Source: Pseudomonadota bacterium (GTDB taxonomy: Bacteria; Pseudomonadota; Gammaproteobacteria; Xanthomonadales; Xanthomonadaceae). From it: 64,000 nucleotides of DNA. Position numbers and translations under genes: made by a program. Below are positions 19,249-28,748 of this stretch, piece after piece (within the stretch, counting starts at the first letter, position 1; each line of letters begins with the position of its first letter). The stretch is taken from contig JAKACT010000001.1 in NCBI GenBank assembly GCA_021821195.1, positions 186,001-250,000 on the forward strand, written 5' to 3'. The notes beneath the pieces were generated by a model. That model saw only the letters and a program-made list of their open reading frames with translations, had not been told where the DNA came from and made no database searches.

Positions 19249-19563
19249 TCAGAGCTTGAACTCGAGCTTGACCTTGCCGCGGCTCTCGCCGGGGGCGAAC
19301 TCCCACTGCTTGACCGCCTTCACCGCGGCAGCCACGAACACGCGGCCCGGCTTGGCATCGACCACCGACACCTCGGTGACCTTGCCGTCGGCGCCGATGC
19401 TGTATTCCAGCTCGACGTAGCCGGTGGTTCCCGAACGGGCCGCCTCGGCGGGATACACGGGGTCGACTCGCTTGATCGGGCTGCCCGCCAGCACCGGCAG
19501 GGACAGAGCCATCGCGCCGGCGAACATCGCCGCATTCAGGATCCGATGGAAGGGTCGGGACAT
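19249..19563 (-). CDS. Small exported TonB C-terminal-domain protein
   Basis: A 104-residue protein with an N-terminal signal sequence (MAMSLP-type hydrophobic core, cleavage near LAGSPIK). A single TonB C-terminal domain follows: VDPVYPAEAARSGTTGYVELEYS, ADGKVTEVSVVDA, AVKAVKQWEFAP. It lacks the membrane anchor and proline-rich periplasm-spanning arm of a working TonB, so it probably does not energise transport alone. It may be a soluble periplasmic partner. I chose the ATG at 19563; the longer frame adds 17 residues before the signal sequence. It lies on the opposite strand between two chemoreceptor genes, with its own terminator. Confidence 0.8.
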   Translation of the reverse strand: MSRPFHRILNAAMFAGAMALSLPVLAGSPIKRVDPVYPAEAARSGTTGYVELEYSIGADGKVTEVSVVDAKPGRVFVAAAVKAVKQWEFAPGESRGKVKLEFKL

Positions 19564-19719
19564 AGCAGGAACTCCGTAGTGATGTGCAGGCGCGCATGCG
19601 CTCGGCTTCCTCATCGGCGGCGGCCGGCCAGACTTGAGCGCAGCGGCGGGCAGGATTCACAGGATCGTGATGCCGGTCACGATTACGGGTCATCGGCGCC
19701 ACCATGGGTTGGCCTCCGT

Positions 19720-19746
19720 TAAAGATTCCAAGCTCCGGGCCGATGC
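19720..19746 (+). promoter_or_regulatory. Sigma-28 (FliA) promoter for the third receptor
   Basis: TAAA (19720-19723), exactly 15 bases, then GCCGATGC (19739-19746). This matches the flagellar consensus at 10 of 12 positions and ends 43 bases upstream of the receptor start. Confidence 0.8.
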
Positions 19747-19789
19747 CGGGTTTGACCAAACCTTCGATTGCGTTCACAGGGGCCCCACA

Positions 19790-22507
19790 ATGCCGCAAAG
19801 CCTTTCTCTTGCAGATCGCCTGCTCGCTCCCGCCACCAACCTGATGGGGCGTTTGCGCTTCAACCAAAAGGCGATGCTGATCGGCGCGGCGTTCACCTTG
19901 ACCTGCGGCGTGCTGGCAGGACTGGTGATCACCCGTTCACTGGGCGAAATCTCCAACGCCCGCAACGCTCGCGCGGCCACCGTGGGCTTGGACGCCCTCC
20001 ACGACGCCCAGCTGGCCATGCAGGACCACCGCCAACTGCGCGCCCGCAAGCTAGCCAACGACGCCACCGCCACCGACCAAGGCATCGCCGATGCCGCGGC
20101 GCGCGCGGACAAGGCCCTGGCCAGCTTCGATACGTGGCACGCCGATGCCGGTTTCGACGACCGCGACTTGGTCGAGTCGATGAAGGCCACCCGTGGCGCG
20201 TGGAAAAAAGCGCTTGCGACCGAGGGCGAGGCTGGCCCGGAGGCGGATTCCGCCGCGCTGGATGCGCTGCGCGCGGAAATCGGCAAGATCGCCTTCACCG
20301 CGATCACCGCGGTCGCCAGCGACACCGCCATGCTGCGCGGTGGCGAGATCGGCGGCATCCTGCTGCCCGAACTGTCGGCGGCCAGCGCCAAGCAGGCCAA
20401 CGTCGGCATCCGCGTGCTGGGCGAAGGCGCGATCTGGGTGACCGACCGCACCGAATTGGCGGTGCGCAAGAACATGCAGGGCTACCTGTCCGCCCAGATC
20501 GGCGACGGCCGCAAGTACATTGAAAAGGAGTTGCCGGAAGGCGCCGTGCTGTTCGGCAAGCCGATGGCCGCGGCGCTGCAGGCGATGGAAGCGCAGAACA
20601 AGATGATCCAGGCGCAGATCCTGGACGCCGAGACGCCGGAATCGCCGGTGGCCGTGCTGGCCAAGCAGGACCAGGCTACCCGTGTCGCCATGAACAAGGC
20701 GATGAAGGCGGCGAACGCCGCGATCAACGCCGCCGGCGACCGCGCCATCGCCAGCCTGCAGATGAAGGCTTTCGCCACCCTCGGTTTCGTGGCGCTGGCG
20801 CTGCTGGCCGCCGCCTACCTATTCATGGGCTTCACCCGCGGCACCCGCAAGGCGCTGCAGACCATCGAAGGCGGCGCCCGCGCGCTGGCCGCCGGCCAGT
20901 TCTCCGATCGCATCCACGTCGACACCCGCGATGAGCTGAACGATATCGGCCGCGGGATGGAAAACGCCGCCGCCGCGCTGCGCAAGTTCGCGCAGGCCCA
21001 GCAGACCCTGTTCGAGGAACAGCAGGCCGGCGATCTGGACAGCCGGATCGACGCCGAGAACTTCCCCGGCGCCTTCGGCGTGATCGCCGAGCAAGTCAAC
21101 ACGCTAGTGGCCTCGTTCATCAATGAAACCCACCACATCGTCGACGTGATCGGCGACTACGGCCGCGGCGACCTGTCCCGCGACGTCGACCGCCTGCCTG
21201 GCAAGAAGGCCCAGTCGACCAGCGCGGTGGACGCGGTCAAGGCCAGCCTGCTGGCGGTCAACGGCGAGATCAAGACGCTGGTGGACGCGGCGGTGGCCGG
21301 CGATTTCAGCAAGCGTGGCGATGCCAGCCGCTTCGAGTTCGTCTACCGCGAACTGGTCGAGCGCCTGGACCAGCTGATGGCGACCTCGCAGAACGGCCTG
21401 ACCGAAGTGGGCAACCTGCTGGCGGCGGTGGCCGATGGCGACCTCAGCCGCCGCATCGAGGTGAGCCTGCCCGGCCAGTTCGGCCAGCTGGCCGCCGACG
21501 CCAACCGCACAGTGGATGGCCTGGCCCAGATCGTCGGCAACATCCGCCAGACCTCGGACAGCATCAGTGCCGCTTCCAGCGAAATCGCCGCCGGCAACAG
21601 CGACCTGTCGATGCGCACCGAGCAGCAGGCGGCTTCGCTGGAGGAAACCGCCTCGTCGATGGAAGAGCTCACCTCCACGGTGAAGCAGAACGCCGACAAC
21701 GCCCGCCAGGCCAACCAACTGGCCCAAGGCGCGGCCGGCGTGGCTGCGCAGGGCGGCGAAGTGGTCCAGCAGGTGGTCGCCACGATGACCGCGATCGAAG
21801 CCTCGTCGAAGAAGATCGCCGACATCATCACCGTGATCGACGGCATCGCCTTCCAGACCAACATCCTGGCCCTGAACGCGGCGGTGGAAGCCGCGCGTGC
21901 GGGCGAACAGGGCCGCGGCTTCGCGGTGGTGGCGGGCGAAGTGCGCGCACTGGCGCAGCGCAGCGCCGGCGCGGCCAAGGAGATCAAGCAGCTGATCGAG
22001 GAGTCGGTGGGCAAGGTCACCGACGGTTCGGCGCTGGTGCGCCAGGCCGGCAACACGATGGGCGAAATCGTCTCGTCGGTGCAGCGCGTGACCGACATCA
22101 TCGCCGACATCTCCGCCGCCTCGCAGGAGCAGAGTTCGGGCATCGAGCAGGTCAACCAGGCCATCACCCAGATGGACGAGGGCACCCAGCAGAACGCCGC
22201 GCTGGTCGAGCAGGCCTCCGCCTCCGCGGAAAGCATGCGCCAGCAGGCCGCCCAGCTGGTCGAAGCAGTGTCGGCGTTCCGCACTGCCGCCGCTGCGGCA
22301 CCTGCCCGCGCCACCGCCGGGCATGCTGCGCCGCGCGCCCCGGCGGCACCGCCGGCCCCGGCCCCCGTCCGCCGCCAGTCCACTGCCACACGCAGGGCCA
22401 GCGGCGATGCCGCGCCAGCTGCCGCGGCGCACGCCCCCACGCCACTGCGCTCGCGCACGCCGGCAACCGCTGGCAGTGGCGGTGACCAGCACTGGCAGGA
22501 GTTCTGA
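19790..22507 (+). CDS. Methyl-accepting chemotaxis protein with CheR-tethering tail
   Basis: A 905-residue chemoreceptor with its own sigma-28 promoter. TM1 is at about 27-49. The long helical periplasmic domain (about 50-330) may be a helical-bimodular or extended four-helix sensor. TM2 is at about 327-345, then HAMP and the signalling hairpin [20 protein letters not shown]. After the hairpin comes a flexible alanine/proline-rich linker of roughly 75 residues ending in GDQHWQEF. The terminal HWQEF fits the xWxxF pentapeptide that recruits CheR (and CheB) in E. coli Tsr/Tar, absent from the two other receptors here. I chose the ATG at 19790. It is followed by the c-di-GMP/cheRDB genes. Confidence 0.93.
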   Translation: MPQSLSLADRLLAPATNLMGRLRFNQKAMLIGAAFTLTCGVLAGLVITRSLGEISNARNARAATVGLDALHDAQLAMQDHRQLRARKLANDATATDQGIADAAARADKALASFDTWHADAGFDDRDLVESMKATRGAWKKALATEGEAGPEADSAALDALRAEIGKIAFTAITAVASDTAMLRGGEIGGILLPELSAASAKQANVGIRVLGEGAIWVTDRTELAVRKNMQGYLSAQIGDGRKYIEKELPEGAVLFGKPMAAALQAMEAQNKMIQAQILDAETPESPVAVLAKQDQATRVAMNKAMKAANAAINAAGDRAIASLQMKAFATLGFVALALLAAAYLFMGFTRGTRKALQTIEGGARALAAGQFSDRIHVDTRDELNDIGRGMENAAAALRKFAQAQQTLFEEQQAGDLDSRIDAENFPGAFGVIAEQVNTLVASFINETHHIVDVIGDYGRGDLSRDVDRLPGKKAQSTSAVDAVKASLLAVNGEIKTLVDAAVAGDFSKRGDASRFEFVYRELVERLDQLMATSQNGLTEVGNLLAAVADGDLSRRIEVSLPGQFGQLAADANRTVDGLAQIVGNIRQTSDSISAASSEIAAGNSDLSMRTEQQAASLEETASSMEELTSTVKQNADNARQANQLAQGAAGVAAQGGEVVQQVVATMTAIEASSKKIADIITVIDGIAFQTNILALNAAVEAARAGEQGRGFAVVAGEVRALAQRSAGAAKEIKQLIEESVGKVTDGSALVRQAGNTMGEIVSSVQRVTDIIADISAASQEQSSGIEQVNQAITQMDEGTQQNAALVEQASASAESMRQQAAQLVEAVSAFRTAAAAAPARATAGHAAPRAPAAPPAPAPVRRQSTATRRASGDAAPAAAAHAPTPLRSRTPATAGSGGDQHWQEF

Positions 22508-22580
22508 TGCCATCCGCGGGCGGGACACTCCCCCGCCCGGCTCCCGCTGCCCCCTCCCTCCCCGGTGCCGCCTCGCGCAA

Positions 22581-24710
22581 ATGACATTCGAGCTCCAGCC
22601 CGCCCGCGACCTGCACGACGCCGCCTCCACCGCCCCAACCCAGCCGGCCAGCGAGGCAGGCGCGCGCCTGGCCGACCTTGCCACGCTAGCCGCGGCGACG
22701 TTGCAGGCACCGGTGGCGGTGATCGCCACCTGCGCGGACGAACGCGTCCTGATGCTGGCGAGCCACGGCGCCGACCACGGCCACGGCCAGCTTTCGCGCG
22801 ACCACCTGATCGTGCGCACCTGGGAGCAACACACGCCGCTGCTGGTGCTGCCGGACATGCCGGCGGACCTGCGTAGTGGCGCGCGCTTCTACGCCGGCGT
22901 CGCCCTGCATGGGCGCGCCGGCCAGCGCCTGGGCACGCTGGCGGTGCTCGACCACGAGCCGCGTAGCGCCCCCACGCAAACGCAGCTGGATGCGCTGGCG
23001 CGACTGGCGCGGATCGCCGCCACCTTGCTGGAACAACAGCACTTGGAGCGCCGCGCGCTGATCGTTTCCCAGGCTGGCGAGCAGGCGCGCGAAGCCGTGC
23101 TGGTGGGCGACCGCCACGGCCGGGTGCGCTGGCAGAACCGCGCCGCCGAACAGCTGTTCGGCACCCAGCTGGCCGGCCAGCCGGTGTTTTCGCTATTCCC
23201 GCTGCGCCTGCAGTCCGACCAGGACATCGCGCAGGCATGGCTAGCCGGCCGCATCGAGGGTAGCCAGCTGCTGCGGATGGTCGCGCCGGACGGCAGCCTG
23301 CGCCTGCTCGATGCCACCCGCTCCACCTGGCGCTACGGTTCGGACCGCGGCGTCACCTTGATCCTGCACGACGTCACCGAGGCCGCCCATCAGCGCGCCC
23401 AGCTCGACCGGCTGGCGCACTTCGACCCGCTCACCGGGCTACCCAACCGCAACGCCCTGCTGGACGCGCTAGATGCAAACCCGGATTGGGGGGTGGCGCT
23501 GGTCGCCATCGACCGCTTCAAGTGGATCAACGACGGGCTTGGCCACGTGGTCGGCGACCGGGTGCTGCAGGCAGTGGCCGACCGCCTGCAGGCGAAGGCC
23601 GATGCGCAGGCCTGCCTGGCCCGGGTCGGCGGCGACGTGTTCGCGGTCGCCTGCAACGATGCCCGCCTGGCCGCCGATGCCGATCAGGATGGCGACGACG
23701 ACGACGACGGCGATGGCGCGATGGTACCGGCGCTGGTCCGGCACCTGGAGCAGACCCTGCGCGTGCGCGGGCACGAGATCAACATCGACGTCAGCGTCGG
23801 CATCGCCCTGCGCAGCGACGTGCGCGGACAGGGCGACCTGCTGGCCAGCGCCGACCTGGCATTGAACCGCGCCAAGTCCGCGGGCGGACGGCAGGTGTGC
23901 CGCTACCAGGCCGCCATGCGTACCGACGCGCTGGCGCGCCGCGACCTCGATCGCGACCTGCGGCGCGCGTTCGCCCATGGCGAGTTCGAACTCCACTACC
24001 AGCCGCAGGTCGAGCTGGGCACCGGCCGCATCTGCGGTGCCGAGGCGCTGCTGCGCTGGCGGCACCCGCAGCGCGGCATGGTGCCGGCGGGCGAGTTCAT
24101 CGACCTGCTGGCACGCAGCCCGCTGGGCGCGGAAGTCGGCGCGTGGGTGCTGCGGCGCGCCTGCTTGGACGCCGCGCAATGGGCCGACCCGGGCACCTCC
24201 GTGAGCATCAACTTGTTCCCCGCGCAGTTGGTCGAATCGCTGGTGGCAGAAGTGCAGCTGGCGCTGGCCGCAGCCGGGCTGCCGGCCGAGCGGCTGGAGC
24301 TGGAAATCACCGAAACCATCGCCCTGACGCAAGACAGCGCCGGCGCCGAGGCACTGGCGGTATTGCGCTCGCGCGGGGTGAACCTGGCCTTCGACGACTT
24401 CGGCACCGGCTACGCCTCGCTGTCGATGCTGCGCCGCTTCCGCATCGACCGGGTCAAGATCGACCGCAGCTTCGTCAGCGGGGTGCTGGACAACGGCGAG
24501 GACGCCGCGATCGTGCGCTGGATCCTGATGCTGGCGCGGGCGCTGGGACTGCGGGTGGTGGCGGAAGGCGTGGAAGACATGCCGCAAGCGAACTGGCTGC
24601 ATGACCACGGCTGCGAAGAGGCGCAGGGTTACCTGTATGCCCCGGCGCTGGACGCCGGCGCGCTGCAAGGGCGGCTGCAGGCGCAGCTGGCGGAGATGGC
24701 GCATGGCTGA
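22581..24710 (+). CDS. GAF-PAS-GGDEF-EAL protein, probable c-di-GMP phosphodiesterase
   Basis: A 709-residue cytoplasmic protein. GAF-like region about 30-155, PAS-like about 160-270, GGDEF about 275-445, EAL about 455-705. The cyclase signature is GGDVF (350-354), lacking the catalytic glutamate position, so synthesis is probably lost and the domain may only bind GTP. The EAL domain looks active: EALLRW (488-493), EITET, DDFGTGYASLSML, KIDRSF and VVAEGVED. An unusual acidic run (DADQDGDDDDDGDGAM, 366-381) is inserted after GGDVF. Its stop overlaps the cheR start by 8 bases, tying c-di-GMP breakdown to the adaptation enzymes. I chose the ATG at 22581. Confidence 0.9.
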   Translation: MTFELQPARDLHDAASTAPTQPASEAGARLADLATLAAATLQAPVAVIATCADERVLMLASHGADHGHGQLSRDHLIVRTWEQHTPLLVLPDMPADLRSGARFYAGVALHGRAGQRLGTLAVLDHEPRSAPTQTQLDALARLARIAATLLEQQHLERRALIVSQAGEQAREAVLVGDRHGRVRWQNRAAEQLFGTQLAGQPVFSLFPLRLQSDQDIAQAWLAGRIEGSQLLRMVAPDGSLRLLDATRSTWRYGSDRGVTLILHDVTEAAHQRAQLDRLAHFDPLTGLPNRNALLDALDANPDWGVALVAIDRFKWINDGLGHVVGDRVLQAVADRLQAKADAQACLARVGGDVFAVACNDARLAADADQDGDDDDDGDGAMVPALVRHLEQTLRVRGHEINIDVSVGIALRSDVRGQGDLLASADLALNRAKSAGGRQVCRYQAAMRTDALARRDLDRDLRRAFAHGEFELHYQPQVELGTGRICGAEALLRWRHPQRGMVPAGEFIDLLARSPLGAEVGAWVLRRACLDAAQWADPGTSVSINLFPAQLVESLVAEVQLALAAAGLPAERLELEITETIALTQDSAGAEALAVLRSRGVNLAFDDFGTGYASLSMLRRFRIDRVKIDRSFVSGVLDNGEDAAIVRWILMLARALGLRVVAEGVEDMPQANWLHDHGCEEAQGYLYAPALDAGALQGRLQAQLAEMAHG

Positions 24711-25557
24711 GGTTCCTGCTGACCGCGACAACACCGGCGCCGGCTTCGAGTTCAACGACCGCGACTTCCGCCGCGCCTGCCGGATGATCTACACCCGCGC
24801 CGGCATCCACCTTGCCGAGCACAAGCGCGACATGGTCTACAGCCGGCTGTCGCGGCGCATCCGCGCGCGCGGGCTGTCCAGCTGCGCCGACTACCTCGAC
24901 TTGGTGGAAACCGATCCTGGCAGCGAGGAACAGGCGTTCATCAACGCACTGACCACCAACCTGACCTCGTTCTTCCGCGAAGCCCACCATTTCGACGCCC
25001 TGCGCGACCAACTGCGCGCCTTGCCCCGTGGCGAGCCGGCGGATATCTGGTGCTGCGCCGCCTCCACCGGCGAAGAACCGTGGTCGCTGGCGATCACCGC
25101 CTGCGAGGCGTTCGGCTCGGACACCCCGCCGGTGCGCATCCTCGCCACCGACATCGACACCAACGCGCTGGCCAACGCCGCCGCCGGCAGCTACGGGGTC
25201 GAGCGCATCGCCGACCTCTCGCCCGAGCGCAAGCGCCGCTTCTTCCTGCGCGGCACCGGCCCGAACGAAGGCATGGTGCGGGTCAAGCCGCACCTGCGGC
25301 AGCTGGTCGAATTCCGCCAGCTCAACCTGCTCGCCCCTGACTACGGGCTGCGCCAGCGCTTCCTTGCGGTGTTCTGCCGCAACGTGATGATCTACTTCGA
25401 CAAGCCCACCCAGTACGAGGTGCTGCGCAAGATCACGCCGCTGCTGGCGCCGGGCGGCCGCTTCTATGCCGGGCACTCGGAGAGCTTCGCCCACGCGCTG
25501 GACGTGGTGCAGCCCTGCGGCAGGACCATCTACCGCGCCGCCCAGGACGGCCGATGA
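24703..25557 (+). CDS. cheR: Chemoreceptor glutamate methyltransferase CheR
   Basis: Transfers methyl groups from S-adenosylmethionine to glutamates on receptors (adaptation). The 284-residue protein has the N-terminal helical CheR_N domain (FRRACRMIYTRAGIHLAEHK, LTTNLTSFFREAHHFD) and the SAM-binding motif CCAASTGEEPWSLAI. ILATDIDTNAL and FCRNVMIYFDKP also match the family. I chose the ATG at 24703, preceded by ggag inside the upstream gene. It overlaps the GGDEF-EAL stop by 8 bases, and its own stop overlaps cheD by 4 bases (ATGA). Confidence 0.96.
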   Translation: MAEVPADRDNTGAGFEFNDRDFRRACRMIYTRAGIHLAEHKRDMVYSRLSRRIRARGLSSCADYLDLVETDPGSEEQAFINALTTNLTSFFREAHHFDALRDQLRALPRGEPADIWCCAASTGEEPWSLAITACEAFGSDTPPVRILATDIDTNALANAAAGSYGVERIADLSPERKRRFFLRGTGPNEGMVRVKPHLRQLVEFRQLNLLAPDYGLRQRFLAVFCRNVMIYFDKPTQYEVLRKITPLLAPGGRFYAGHSESFAHALDVVQPCGRTIYRAAQDGR

Positions 25558-26156
25558 GCGTCCTGCCGGCCAGCGTCGCCACGGCCCGGACGCCGCCGCC
25601 GGGCACCTACTACGACCCTGCGCTGGACGCCGACGTGATCAAGCTGCTGCCGGCGGAGTGGCGGGTCTCGTCCGATCCCATCGCGCTAGCCACCGTGCTG
25701 GGCTCGTGCGTCGCGGCATGCATCTACGACCCCAGCGCCAACGTCGGCGGGATGAACCACTTCATGCTGCCGGACGCCGCGCCTGGCGACGGCAGCGCGC
25801 GCTACGGCGCCCATGCGATGGAACTGCTCATCAACGGGCTGCTCAAGCATGGCGCCATGCGTTCGCGCCTGCAGGCGAAGGTGTTCGGCGGCGGCAACGT
25901 GCTGCCGGGCATGACGCTGGATCCGATCGGCACCCGCAACGGTAATTTCGTGCTCAACTACCTCGGCGCGGAACGCATCCCGATCATTGCCCAGGACCTG
26001 TTCGGGGTGCAGCCGCGCAAGGTCTGTTTCTTCGTACGCACCGGCCGCACGCTGGTCAAGCGCCTGCCGGCGGCGGGCGAGATCGCGCGGGTCGAGCGCG
26101 CCTATCGCAGCCAGCTGGCGCAGAAGCCGGTGGCCGGTTCCGTGGAGCTGTTCTGA
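25554..26156 (+). CDS. cheD: Chemoreceptor glutamine deamidase CheD
   Basis: Deamidates specific receptor glutamines to glutamates. The 200-residue protein has the catalytic cysteine in [12 protein letters not shown] (C52), histidine in GMNHFMLP (H69), and the conserved [11 protein letters not shown] block. Start and stop both overlap neighbours (ATGA with cheR, TGATG with cheB). The C-terminal end reads AGSVELF, and the last six residues GSVELF are identical to the end of the receptor-like protein two genes downstream. No cheC is present in the window. Confidence 0.95.
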   Translation: MSVLPASVATARTPPPGTYYDPALDADVIKLLPAEWRVSSDPIALATVLGSCVAACIYDPSANVGGMNHFMLPDAAPGDGSARYGAHAMELLINGLLKHGAMRSRLQAKVFGGGNVLPGMTLDPIGTRNGNFVLNYLGAERIPIIAQDLFGVQPRKVCFFVRTGRTLVKRLPAAGEIARVERAYRSQLAQKPVAGSVELF

Positions 26157-27226
26157 TGGCCATGCACACACCCCTGCGCCCCGGCAAGGTGCGCGTACTG
26201 ATCGTCGACGACTCGGCGCTGGTGCGCCAGGTGCTCAGCGAAATCCTGTCGCAGGACCCCGGCATCGAGGTCGTCGGCACCGCCTCCGATCCGCTGATCG
26301 CGCGCGACAAGATCAAGCAGCTCGAACCCGACGTGCTCACCCTCGACGTCGAGATGCCGCGCATGGACGGGCTGACCTTCCTGCAGAACCTGATGCGGCT
26401 GCGGCCGATGCCGGTGGTGATGGTGTCCTCGCTCACCGAGGCTGGCGCGCAGGTCACGCTCGATGCGCTGGCGCTGGGCGCGGTGGATTTCGTCACCAAG
26501 CCCAAGCTCGACGTCGAGCGCGGCCTGAACAACTACGCCAGCGAGCTGTGCGAGCGCGTGCGCAGCGCCGCGCGCGCGCGGGTGGCGCGGCTGCAGCCGA
26601 CCACCGCCGCGGCGGCCTCGCCGGCCACGCCGATCAAGTACCGCACCACCGACCGCCTGATCGCCATCGGCGCCTCCACCGGCGGCACCGAAGCGATCCG
26701 CGTGATCCTCGAACAGATGCCGGCGGACGCGCCGGCCACCGTCATCACCCAGCACATCCCGGCGGCGTTCAGCAAACCCTTCGCCGAGCGGCTGGACCGC
26801 CACAGCAAGATGACCGTGGTGCAGGCCGAGGACGACATGCCGCTGCTGGCCGGCCACGCCTACGTAGCACCGGGCGGGCTGCACCTGCGCGTGCAGCGCA
26901 GCGGCGCACGCTGGCGCTGCCGGCTGGGCGAGGATGATCCGATCCGCCGCCACCGCCCCAGCGTCGATGCGCTGTTCGAGTCGGTGGCGCAGGCCGCTGG
27001 CGCCAACGCCAGCGCCGTCCTGCTCACCGGGATGGGCGACGACGGCGCGCGCGGCCTGCTGGCGCTGCGCAAGGCCGGCGCCGCCACCATGGTCCAGGAC
27101 GAGGCCAGCAGCGTGGTCTGGGGCATGCCCGGCGCCGCCTACACGCTCGGCGCGGCGCAGCAGGTGCTGCCGCTGGCGGAGATCGCCAGCGCGCTGCTGG
27201 CCAGCACCAATTCCGGCGGCAGCTGA
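26156..27226 (+). CDS. cheB: Chemotaxis response regulator methylesterase CheB
   Basis: Removes receptor methyl groups when phosphorylated by CheA. The receiver domain spans residues 10-130 with phospho-acceptor D64 ([12 protein letters not shown]). A linker rich in alanine follows, then the methylesterase domain (about 165-350) with catalytic S174 (IGASTGG), H200 ([16 protein letters not shown]) and D296 ([10 protein letters not shown]). The start codon shares its A with the cheD stop. It is the fourth overlapping gene of the unit 22581-27226. Confidence 0.96.
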   Translation: MAMHTPLRPGKVRVLIVDDSALVRQVLSEILSQDPGIEVVGTASDPLIARDKIKQLEPDVLTLDVEMPRMDGLTFLQNLMRLRPMPVVMVSSLTEAGAQVTLDALALGAVDFVTKPKLDVERGLNNYASELCERVRSAARARVARLQPTTAAAASPATPIKYRTTDRLIAIGASTGGTEAIRVILEQMPADAPATVITQHIPAAFSKPFAERLDRHSKMTVVQAEDDMPLLAGHAYVAPGGLHLRVQRSGARWRCRLGEDDPIRRHRPSVDALFESVAQAAGANASAVLLTGMGDDGARGLLALRKAGAATMVQDEASSVVWGMPGAAYTLGAAQQVLPLAEIASALLASTNSGGS

Positions 27227-27301
27227 CCGCCGCCACCGGCCGTGCTAAAGCTGGCGGCCCCCTCGGCCGTTATCTCCAGCGAGTCCCCGACGAGATCGAC
27301 G

Positions 27302-28474
27302 ATGGAACCCCGCGCCCTGCTCCGCATCGCCGCACCGATGGTGCTGATGCTGCTGTTGTTCATTGCCGAGGCCCTGTCCTGGCCGATGGCCGTCCGCATG
27401 GCCCTGGTGGTCACCGCCGCCGCGGCCTGGTGCGTGGTGGCCTGGCGTTCCCTGCCCAACAAGGCCGAAGCGCAAGTCCTGCGCGACCACGCCAAGCTGT
27501 TGGGCGAGCTGCGCGGCTTCGTCGGCAACGAGATCAGCGGTTCGCACGCGGAGATCGAGCGCACCCGCACCCTGATCCGCGAGTCGGTGGCCAAGCTCGG
27601 GGGCAGCTTCGACGCAGTCAACCGCAAGTCGCGCGAACAGAGCACGGTGGTGGCGCGGCTGGTCGAGCGCACCGGCGACGACAGCGGTTCCATCGACATC
27701 TCCCGCTTCGCCCAGCAGGCCACCCAGCAGATGGAGCAGCTGGTGGAAGCGCTGGAAGCGGCCAGCGGCCAGAGCGGCGTCACCGTCAGCCACATCGACG
27801 CGATGGCCGGCCACCTCGACGGCATCTTCGCCCTGCTGGAAGACGTCAAGTCGATCGCCGACCAGACCAACCTGCTGGCGCTGAACGCCGCCATCGAAGC
27901 CGCCCGCGCCGGCGAGGCCGGCCGCGGCTTCGCGGTGGTGGCCGACGAGGTGCGCAACCTGTCGGAGCGCAGCACCGCGTTCAACGAACAGATCCGCAAG
28001 CTGGCCCACAACGCCAAGGAATCCATCGCCAAGGTCCGCGAAACGGTGTCGCAGACGGCCTCGCGCGACCTCGACCGCGCCCGCGTTGCGCGCAACGAAT
28101 CGGCCTCGATGATGGAACGCGTCGAAGGCATCCACCGCAGCCTGGGCAACGGCATGCGCGACATCGCCGACTGCGGCCGCGCAATCGACGCCTCGGTGGC
28201 GGAAGCGGTGCGTTCGCTGCAGTTCGAGGACATCGCCACCCAGGCCCTCGGCGCCGCCGCCGTGCACCTGCAGCGGCTGGAACAGATCAACAACGAAGCC
28301 ACCACCCTGCATGACCTGCTGCGCGGCAGCCACGGCTTCCAGGACCCGGAAATGCGCAAGGCGCTGGCCAATATCGGCAACCGCATCGCGCAGATGCGCG
28401 GCGAGTGGGAACGCCCGCCGCACAAGGCCGTCCTGCAGCAGACGATGGACGCCGGCAGCGTCGAGCTGTTCTGA
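27302..28474 (+). CDS. Short receptor-like protein with CheZ-like C-terminal motif
   Basis: A 390-residue protein with two closely spaced TM helices (about 11-27 and 31-48) and almost no periplasmic part. A methyl-accepting-type coiled coil follows with the tip [20 protein letters not shown]. After the hairpin comes a helix reading [12 protein letters not shown], whose D310-x3-Q314 spacing and flanks resemble the CheZ phosphatase motif FQDLTGQ. The C-terminal GSVELF is shared with CheD. A plausible role is localising signal output or dephosphorylating CheY; the CheZ comparison is inference from a short motif. I chose the ATG at 27302 because the longer frame starts with an extra, non-conserved 20 residues. 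It lies 75 bases after cheB, followed by a strong terminator. Confidence 0.8.
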   Translation: MEPRALLRIAAPMVLMLLLFIAEALSWPMAVRMALVVTAAAAWCVVAWRSLPNKAEAQVLRDHAKLLGELRGFVGNEISGSHAEIERTRTLIRESVAKLGGSFDAVNRKSREQSTVVARLVERTGDDSGSIDISRFAQQATQQMEQLVEALEAASGQSGVTVSHIDAMAGHLDGIFALLEDVKSIADQTNLLALNAAIEAARAGEAGRGFAVVADEVRNLSERSTAFNEQIRKLAHNAKESIAKVRETVSQTASRDLDRARVARNESASMMERVEGIHRSLGNGMRDIADCGRAIDASVAEAVRSLQFEDIATQALGAAAVHLQRLEQINNEATTLHDLLRGSHGFQDPEMRKALANIGNRIAQMRGEWERPPHKAVLQQTMDAGSVELF

Positions 28475-28501
28475 CCCCCCGCTGCCCGCAGGCAGCCCTG
28501 G

Positions 28502-28529
28502 AATCCCGGCCCCTGGCCGGGATTTTTTT
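28502..28529 (+). terminator. Rho-independent terminator of the chemotaxis unit
   Basis: A 10-bp stem (aatcccggcc with ggccgggatt) is followed by a run of T. It ends the 22581-28474 gene series. Confidence 0.9.
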
Positions 28530-28571
28530 GTCCGCGCCTATCGGCAGCAGGGAAACCGGCCGACGCGCATG

Positions 28572-28661
28572 AAAAACCCGGTCTCGCGGGCATTGCGCCT
28601 GGAGGGGACCGGGTCGGGCCGGAGCGATTCTCCGTGGCGCCTTGCGCGCCGTGGAGTTTTT
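28572..28661. other. Structured spacer with terminator hairpins on both strands
   Basis: Arms 28576-28583 and 28607-28614 give a minus-strand hairpin followed by five T, suited to ending the phaEC operon. An 11-bp stem with two GU pairs (28630-28640 with 28646-28656) is followed on the + strand by five T. The spacer could simply isolate convergent operons, or it could encode a small RNA on either strand; I recognise no family. Confidence 0.4.
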
Positions 28662-28748
28662 CTCCGGTCCGCAGAGACTACCCCCGGCATGGTTAGGAAA
28701 AGGCTAAGGACCGCCCATTCAGCGCAGCCGCCGGTCGGCCAACCGCAT

